Origin: JBBQTU01 sp038213005
Lineage (GTDB): Bacteria > Planctomycetota > Phycisphaerae > Tepidisphaerales > Tepidisphaeraceae
Assembly: GCA_038213005.1 (NCBI GenBank)
Contig: JBBQTU010000176.1
Coordinates: 1-8,871, forward strand
Length of the DNA stretch: 8,871 bases
Direction of reading: 5' to 3'
Position 1 is the first letter of the stretch, and each line of letters begins with the position of its first letter. The notes beneath the pieces were generated by a model that saw only the letters and a program-made list of their open reading frames with translations, was not told where the DNA came from and made no database searches. Shown piece by piece: positions 6,243-8,871 of the stretch. A program made the translations under genes and the position numbers.

Positions 6243-7670
6243 ATGCGTGTCTTCATGCTCGGTTGGGAGTTTCCTCCCTTCATCAGTGGCGGGCTTGGTA
6301 CAGCCTGCTACGGCTTGACCAAAGCCATGAGTGCTCTGGGCACGGATATTCTTTTTGTGCTGCCTCGACCTGTCTCGACCCCGTTCTCAACCCATGTTCG
6401 CCTGGTGAGCCCGCAGGCCGGCTCCCCGCTTTCCGGCCAGGCCACCGAGTTTCGCCTTGATGAGTTTCAGAACGTCACGTTCCGAACCATCGATGCACAG
6501 ATCACCAGCCCCTACCAGTCGCCGCAGAAAGTGACGACGAAGGCAAAGGTTGAGACGGGCGTGCAGAAACTGGTTCCAATCCAGGGATCTTCAGCCGCGT
6601 CGGCTCCCGCGGTCGCCGCGCCGCAGGTCCCCGCTCAGGCAGCGCAGGCCCCGGTCGCGGAGGCGGGCTATACGGGCGATCTTCTCTCCGAAGTGCTTCG
6701 CTATGCCACGCTTGCTTCGGAAGTGGCGCGCAACGAGTCCTTTGACGTGGTGCATGCTCACGACTGGATGACATTCCCCGCCGGCATGGCCGTCGCCGCG
6801 GCGGCCGGGGTGCCGCTTGTCGTCCATGTTCACTCCACCGAATTTGATCGCTCCGGCAGCAACGTCGACACCCGGATCTACGATATCGAGCGCCGCGGCA
6901 TGCACGCCGCCATCAAGGTCATCGCCGTGAGCTATCTGACCAAGGCAATGATCACCCACCATTACGGCGTCGATGCGGCCAAGGTGGAGGTCGTCTACAA
7001 CGCGATCGAGACCAACGGCAGTGGACCGGCGTTGCCCGCTGCCGAGGGGAACTGGGACATCCAGAAGGACGAGAGGATCGTGCTGTTTCTCGGCCGGATC
7101 ACCATGCAGAAAGGCCCGGAGTATTTCCTGGCCTCGGCGAAAAAGGTGCTGGGGGTCATGAAGAACGTCAAGTTCATCATGGCCGGCTCAGGCGATCTGA
7201 CCCGCCGCACCATCGAGATGGCCAATGAGATGGGGATCGGCGACAAAGTACTGTTCACCGGTTTCCTCAAAGGCCCGGATGTCGAGCGTGTGTTCAAGAT
7301 GGCCGACCTGTATGTGATGCCCTCGGTATCCGAGCCGTTTGGCATTGCCCCGCTGGAAGCGATGAACAACGACGTGCCGGTGATCATCTCCAAGCAGTCG
7401 GGCGTGAGCGAGGTGCTCAACCACGTGCTGAAGGTCGACTTCTGGGACATCGACGAGATGGCCAACAAGATCGTCGCCGTGCTGAAGCACGCGCCACTGG
7501 CGAGCATGCTCCGCAAGGAGGGCTCGATCGAGGTCGGAAAGCTCAACTGGTCCGACGCGGCCAAGCGATGCGTGGAGGTCTACAGCGAGGCGATCAACAT
7601 GGTTCCTCGCGTGAAACTGCCAACCAGCCCGGCATCGCCTGCCATGCCGGCGATGCCAACGTCGCGGTGA
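6243..7670 (+). CDS. Glycogen/starch-synthase-like glycosyltransferase, GT5/GT4 type (475 aa)
   Basis: A GT-B fold glycosyltransferase, likely transferring sugar from a nucleotide donor in the cytoplasm. The N-terminal half is starch-synthase-like: MRVFMLGWEFPPFISGGLGT (1-20, glycine-rich donor loop), HAHDW (171-175) and HVHSTE (195-200). The C-terminal half is a glycosyltransferase group 1 domain: GRITMQKG (284-291), AGSG (314-317) and the EPFGIAPLE motif (364-372) holding both conserved glutamates. An Ala/Pro-rich insert (about 115-140) splits the N-terminal domain, and the C-terminus ends in a Pro/Ala/Met-rich tail. I chose 6243 because family members begin at MRVxMLGWEFPP. An in-frame ATG at 6180 would add 21 residues with weaker GC3 codon bias and a hairpin in the DNA. 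The neighbours give no pathway. Glycogen synthesis, another alpha-glucan, or a cell-surface sugar are all possible. Confidence 0.9.
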   Translation: MRVFMLGWEFPPFISGGLGTACYGLTKAMSALGTDILFVLPRPVSTPFSTHVRLVSPQAGSPLSGQATEFRLDEFQNVTFRTIDAQITSPYQSPQKVTTKAKVETGVQKLVPIQGSSAASAPAVAAPQVPAQAAQAPVAEAGYTGDLLSEVLRYATLASEVARNESFDVVHAHDWMTFPAGMAVAAAAGVPLVVHVHSTEFDRSGSNVDTRIYDIERRGMHAAIKVIAVSYLTKAMITHHYGVDAAKVEVVYNAIETNGSGPALPAAEGNWDIQKDERIVLFLGRITMQKGPEYFLASAKKVLGVMKNVKFIMAGSGDLTRRTIEMANEMGIGDKVLFTGFLKGPDVERVFKMADLYVMPSVSEPFGIAPLEAMNNDVPVIISKQSGVSEVLNHVLKVDFWDIDEMANKIVAVLKHAPLASMLRKEGSIEVGKLNWSDAAKRCVEVYSEAINMVPRVKLPTSPASPAMPAMPTSR

Positions 7671-7689
7671 TCTCAGCACAGGTGCGCCC

Positions 7690-7780
7690 TCTTCAGCCCC
7701 AACGGGGCACAACACATGAGCCTGGGGCAACGCCCCAGGAACCCCGATCACCCACCCCCAAAGCTCTGAAGGAGCGACAC
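7690..7780. repeat. Structured intergenic repeat with paired AAC-loop hairpins
   Basis: Between the glycosyltransferase and the YjdF-like gene lies a compact three-stem layout: a closing stem CTTCAG (7691-7696) with CTGAAG (7766-7771); a hairpin GCCCC-AAC-GGGGC (7696-7708); and a hairpin CCTGGGGC-AAC-GCCCCAGG (7721-7739). Both inner loops are AAC. I recall very similar intergenic elements repeated many times in planctomycete genomes, often mis-called as tiny proteins. Only one copy is in this window, so repeat status rests on memory. No T-run follows the stems, so simple termination is not indicated. Confidence 0.55.
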
Positions 7781-7839
7781 ATTTGCTCACCACCCAATGT
7801 ATCACGCACCCCTTACGTCGCGCTGACGCCGCCCGCCGA

Positions 7840-7867
7840 TTGGAGTCCTCCGCGATGGCGGTATACT
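7840..7867 (+). promoter_or_regulatory. Predicted promoter of the YjdF-like gene
   Basis: TATACT (7862-7867, 5 of 6 matches) ends 7 nt before the ATG at 7875. A weak -35, TTGGAG (7840-7845), lies 16 bp upstream. No Shine-Dalgarno sequence is present, so a leaderless message is likely. Confidence 0.5.
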
Positions 7868-7874
7868 GCCAGGC

Positions 7875-8555
7875 ATGAGCGAACTGTTGTGTGGTCCAAC
7901 GATACCCCAGAAACGCCTCCATCTCTTCCTCCTGATCTCAGCGCTGGTTTACCTGGCGTGGTCGGGGGCATTTCCCACCGGCCGATTTAACTGGCTCATG
8001 GAGGTATTTCCCGCGATCGCGGGCGGCGCGATCCTCGTCGCGACCTATCGACGCTTTCCGCTGTCGAGTCTGAACTATGTACTGATCTGGCTATTCGCAC
8101 TGATCCTCATGACCGGCGGGCACTGGACCTATGCCGAGGTGCCGCTGGGCGAGTGGATGCGCCAGGCATTTGGCTTCCATCGCAATCACTTCGACCGCAT
8201 CGGGCACTTCTTTCAGGGCGTGATCCCGGCCATGTGCGCCCGCGAACTGCTCCTGAGGCGATCACCGCTGCGAGAGGGCAAGTGGCTGTTCACGATCTGC
8301 GTCTGCATCGCCCTGGCGATCAGCGCGAGCTATGAACTGTTCGAATGGCAGTACGCCGTCTACTTCGGCGGCGACCAGGCCGACACGTTCCTGGGCAGCC
8401 AGGGCGACATCTGGGACGCCCAGAACGACATGTTCCAGGCGCTGTGCGGAGCGATCGTGTCGCAGGTGCTCTTTTCCCGCTGCCACTCGCGGCAGGTTGC
8501 GCGGCTCATCGCTCAGCCGCAGGTGCCTCCGTCGGCCGCATCCGCGCACAAGTAG
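7875..8555 (+). CDS. yjdF: DUF2238 / YjdF-like inner-membrane protein (226 aa)
   Basis: This multi-pass membrane protein matches the DUF2238 family (E. coli YjdF), whose function is unknown. Hydrophobic segments lie at about 17-31, 42-57, 67-80, 137-152 and 187-200. Family signatures seen in order: GGHWTYAEVP (81-90), RNHFDRIGHFFQG (103-115), RELLLR (123-128), ISASYELFEW (149-158) and LGSQGDIWDAQNDM (173-186). The many conserved charged and His residues between membrane spans are typical of the family and hint at catalysis or ion binding, but none is proven. The start at 7875 follows a TATACT box by 7 nt. The last residues (AHK) and the TAG stop lie inside the first unit of the downstream tandem repeat, so the C-terminus may have been rewritten by repeat expansion. 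The symbol refers to the E. coli gene, not to the B. subtilis yjdF riboswitch gene. Confidence 0.88.
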   Translation: MSELLCGPTIPQKRLHLFLLISALVYLAWSGAFPTGRFNWLMEVFPAIAGGAILVATYRRFPLSSLNYVLIWLFALILMTGGHWTYAEVPLGEWMRQAFGFHRNHFDRIGHFFQGVIPAMCARELLLRRSPLREGKWLFTICVCIALAISASYELFEWQYAVYFGGDQADTFLGSQGDIWDAQNDMFQALCGAIVSQVLFSRCHSRQVARLIAQPQVPPSAASAHK

Positions 8556-8871
8556 TGCGCGGCGTCCTCGCCCGCACAGGAACACCCCACGCCTCCCCAC
8601 AAGTCACGCCCTATGCGCCCACTGCACTCGCGGCGTAATACCGACTCCCCATGAAACAGGTGCACCCGCGCACAAGTAGTGCGCGGCGTCCTCGCCCGCA
8701 CAGGAACACCCCACGCCTCCCCACACGTCACGCCCTATGCGCCCACTGCACTCACGGCGTCATACCGACTCCACATGAAACAGGTGTACCCGCGCACAAG
8801 TAGTGCGCGGCGTCCTCGCCCGCACAGGAACACCCCACGCCTCCCCACAAGTCACGCCCTATGCGCCCACT
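8542..8871. repeat. 124-bp tandem repeat array, at least 2.7 units, running off the window
   Basis: Units start at 8542, 8666 and 8790; the third is cut at 82 bp by the window end. By eye units 1 and 2 differ at 5 of 124 positions, and unit 3 matches unit 1 over its visible length. Each unit opens with a perfect hairpin: CCGCGCAC, loop AAGTA, GTGCGCGG (8542-8562 in unit 1). The period is not a multiple of three, so it is not a coding repeat; frames through it shift at each copy. The high identity suggests recent expansion or ongoing homogenisation. The stop codon of the upstream gene (8553-8555) lies within the first hairpin. No spacer variation exists, so it is not CRISPR. Confidence 0.9.

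Noticed and set aside
7721..7739. Rho-independent terminator after the glycosyltransferase gene
   Set aside because: The stem is strong but no T-run follows on either strand; it fits better as part of the three-stem repeat.
8332..8679. A 115-codon plus-strand frame crossing the YjdF-like 3' end and the tandem array
   Set aside because: It is out of frame with the supported gene, and the 124-bp period shifts the frame at each unit, so it is a by-product of the repeat.
8542..8871. CRISPR array
   Set aside because: The periodicity is 124 bp and the whole unit is repeated with few changes; there are no short repeats with unique spacers and no cas genes.

Overview
The window is GC-rich bacterial chromosome. 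Gene content points to a planctomycete, possibly Phycisphaerae-like: a starch-synthase-like glycosyltransferase, a DUF3670-type SNF2 helicase, a VapC-like PIN pair of a common planctomycete type, and an intergenic repeat with CCCC-AAC-GGGG hairpins that I remember from planctomycete genomes. This assignment comes from recognition without any search, so it is moderate only.

Layout. Everything with a gene from position 1 to 5148 is on the minus strand; everything from 5277 to 8555 is on the plus strand. Bases 1-55 hold the start of a gene leaving the window, with a good ribosome binding site and a signal-peptide-like beginning. Bases 417-769 hold a toxin-antitoxin-type pair in which the PIN toxin gene is cut to 54 codons while the small partner gene is intact. 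Bases 770-1548 carry no convincing gene. They contain a short REP-like hairpin and a 225-bp MITE-like element with long terminal inverted repeats flanked by TA.

Bases 1549-5148 form a tight three-gene operon read right to left: a 76-aa DUF2892 membrane protein, a 1024-aa SNF2 helicase (4-nt gap), and a 97-aa proline-rich protein (ATGA overlap). The last protein keeps a short C-terminal motif that resembles the tail of the SWIM zinc-finger proteins often paired with such helicases.

A 128-bp divergent promoter region (5149-5276) separates this operon from a fumarylacetoacetate hydrolase family enzyme (5277-6077). Next come a glycogen/starch-synthase-like glycosyltransferase (6243-7670), an intergenic structured repeat (7690-7780), and a DUF2238/YjdF-like membrane protein (7875-8555). 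The stop codon of that last gene lies inside the first unit of a 124-bp tandem repeat array that runs off the right end.

A theme across the window is that several start codons sit 5-7 nt after a plausible -10 hexamer, some with a -35 box at 16-17 bp. This would give leaderless mRNAs. It is seen at the PIN gene, the DUF2892 gene, the FAH gene and the YjdF-like gene, and possibly at the glycosyltransferase. I found no CRISPR array, tRNA, rRNA or complete insertion sequence. The most unusual items are the SNF2/small-protein pairing, the leaderless promoter pattern, the MITE-like element, and the tandem array that supplies a gene's stop codon.
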